64,000 bases of DNA from Cercis canadensis (taxonomy: Eukaryota; Streptophyta; Magnoliopsida; Fabales; Fabaceae): contig QAOA01000289.1 in assembly GCA_003255065.1 (NCBI GenBank), positions 512,048 through 576,047 on the forward strand, written 5' to 3'. The translations under genes were made by a program, and so were the position numbers. Position 1 is the first letter of the stretch. The number at the start of each line of letters is the position of its first letter. This document shows positions 62,969 to 64,000 of this stretch, piece by piece. Under the pieces are notes generated by a model. That model was not told where the DNA came from, searched no databases, and saw only the letters and a program-made list of their open reading frames with translations.

Positions 62969-64000
62969 CTCTCTCTTTCTCTAGCAATCTCTGCGAGAGC
63001 CCAAATCCCACTCTGAAGAAAAGTGAGATCTAACGCACACTGATTGTAGCGATTTTTCTTTGTTGTTATTCGTTAATGTTTAATTTGAAGAAGTCAGTGT
63101 CTTCCCATTAATGAGCTGTAATGGAAATGTTACTTGCCACCCAGACCTCTTTGTCCCCTAACTTTTTTCTTCTCTTTTTATTTTCATTTTTCTTTATTAT
63201 TTTCTCAAGTCAAAACTAATTAAATAAATAAATACCAGAATATCCATGGATAGTGGGGTTGGACCAAGTTGTTTAGTTAATAAAACATCTCAAGTCTTAC
63301 ACACAACACACAAACATCTATGTTGATTTTCCCATCAAAGTCTTTGTAGTGCTTGCCCTCAGGATCCTAAAACTGTACTTCACCATAATTATATCTTGGT
63401 CACCTTGCTTGCCTGGGTGTCAAAATGAAATGACCATTTTCTTTGACAATTCTCTTGGCAGAGGCAGAGAAATTACAGAGTATGCTGCTTAATTTCTAAC
63501 GCATTGCCCATAAATGAAAAAGGAAATCAGATAGAAAATGAAGTGTTAACGACAATTCAGTATTAGGTTACAACCAATCAATTACTTCTATCATGTAGCT
63601 TTTAGTTTAACTTTCTCAATAAATGGTTAAAATGTATTAGTAAGCAATTGAATTCAACTCGAATTTGGAGTCGCAACCAAACAACTAAATTGAATTACAA
63701 TATGCTTGTAAGAGAAGCTCTTATCCTAAAAAAAATAAGAGCAGAAATTGAAAATGAATCTTCATCATCTCAATTCTCAAGGTAACTCTTGGACTACTCC
63801 CTTATTTTAAGGGGTAAAAACAAAAAAATATTTTTAATTAAAAATTTAGAGTCGAACAAACTTTTAATTTTGGTTTCATCACAAAAAATTTAAAAAAATT
63901 AAGTCATTCAATATGTATCAAAATAATTAATTTTTTTATAAAATACATAAATAAAATAATACACGTTACACTTAAATTATGTTAACAATTTAAGGATGTG
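62969..64000. other. Upstream region of the DUF1068 gene
   Basis: The first 60 bases next to 62968 are a CT-rich leader (ctctctctttctc, plus strand). Beyond that I see nothing but AT-rich DNA. Confidence 0.6.

Overview
The window is nuclear DNA of a flowering plant, almost certainly a eudicot and plausibly a woody rosid. The genes have many short introns with GT-AG borders, intergenic DNA is AT-rich and full of transposon remnants, and the families present are plant-specific or plant-typed: class V chitinase, receptor-like kinase, type-B response regulator, CBP60 and DUF1068. The species cannot be named from the sequence alone. There is one 937-base run of N and there are four single N positions, so this is a draft assembly.

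Layout. 1-2237 is the 5' part of a decayed hAT transposon. 2238-7386 has no convincing gene but holds two long imperfect palindromes and a possible small hAT-like element. 7387-30288 is a tandem cluster on the minus strand built from two modules, a GH18 (class V) chitinase and a receptor-like kinase. It contains (i) an intact seven-exon fusion of both modules, encoding a chitinase-like receptor kinase of the tobacco CHRK1 type with its catalytic glutamate lost; (ii) a dead kinase copy at 13678-15587; (iii) a chitinase remnant with a large internal deletion at 16460-16873; and (iv) a secreted chitinase with a good catalytic motif, split by a 9.5-kb Ty3/gypsy element of the Tat type. The retroelement has 361-bp LTRs, a 5-bp target duplication, gag-pol on the minus strand, a long antisense ORF on the plus strand and a 63-bp tandem repeat between them. 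Two long palindromes lie between the cluster members.

30289-64000 is ordinary single-copy gene space with five genes whose complete exon sets I could build in frame: a probably plastid-targeted calcineurin-like phosphoesterase (31530-35447, +), an ABHD17-type alpha/beta hydrolase (39225-42262, +), a type-B cytokinin response regulator (48672-52920, +), a CBP60 calmodulin-binding transcription factor (54623-58374, -) and a DUF1068 membrane protein (60323-62968, -). The long spacers between them are AT-rich and contain one TRIM-like element and microsatellites.

The most interesting part is the chitinase/kinase cluster. The secreted chitinase and the receptor share a splice site at the same place and phase, which suggests that the receptor arose when chitinase exon 1 was spliced to downstream kinase exons. 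The single N at 29482 joins two overlapping versions of the chitinase, one with and one without the retroelement, so the insertion may be heterozygous or limited to one paralogue.
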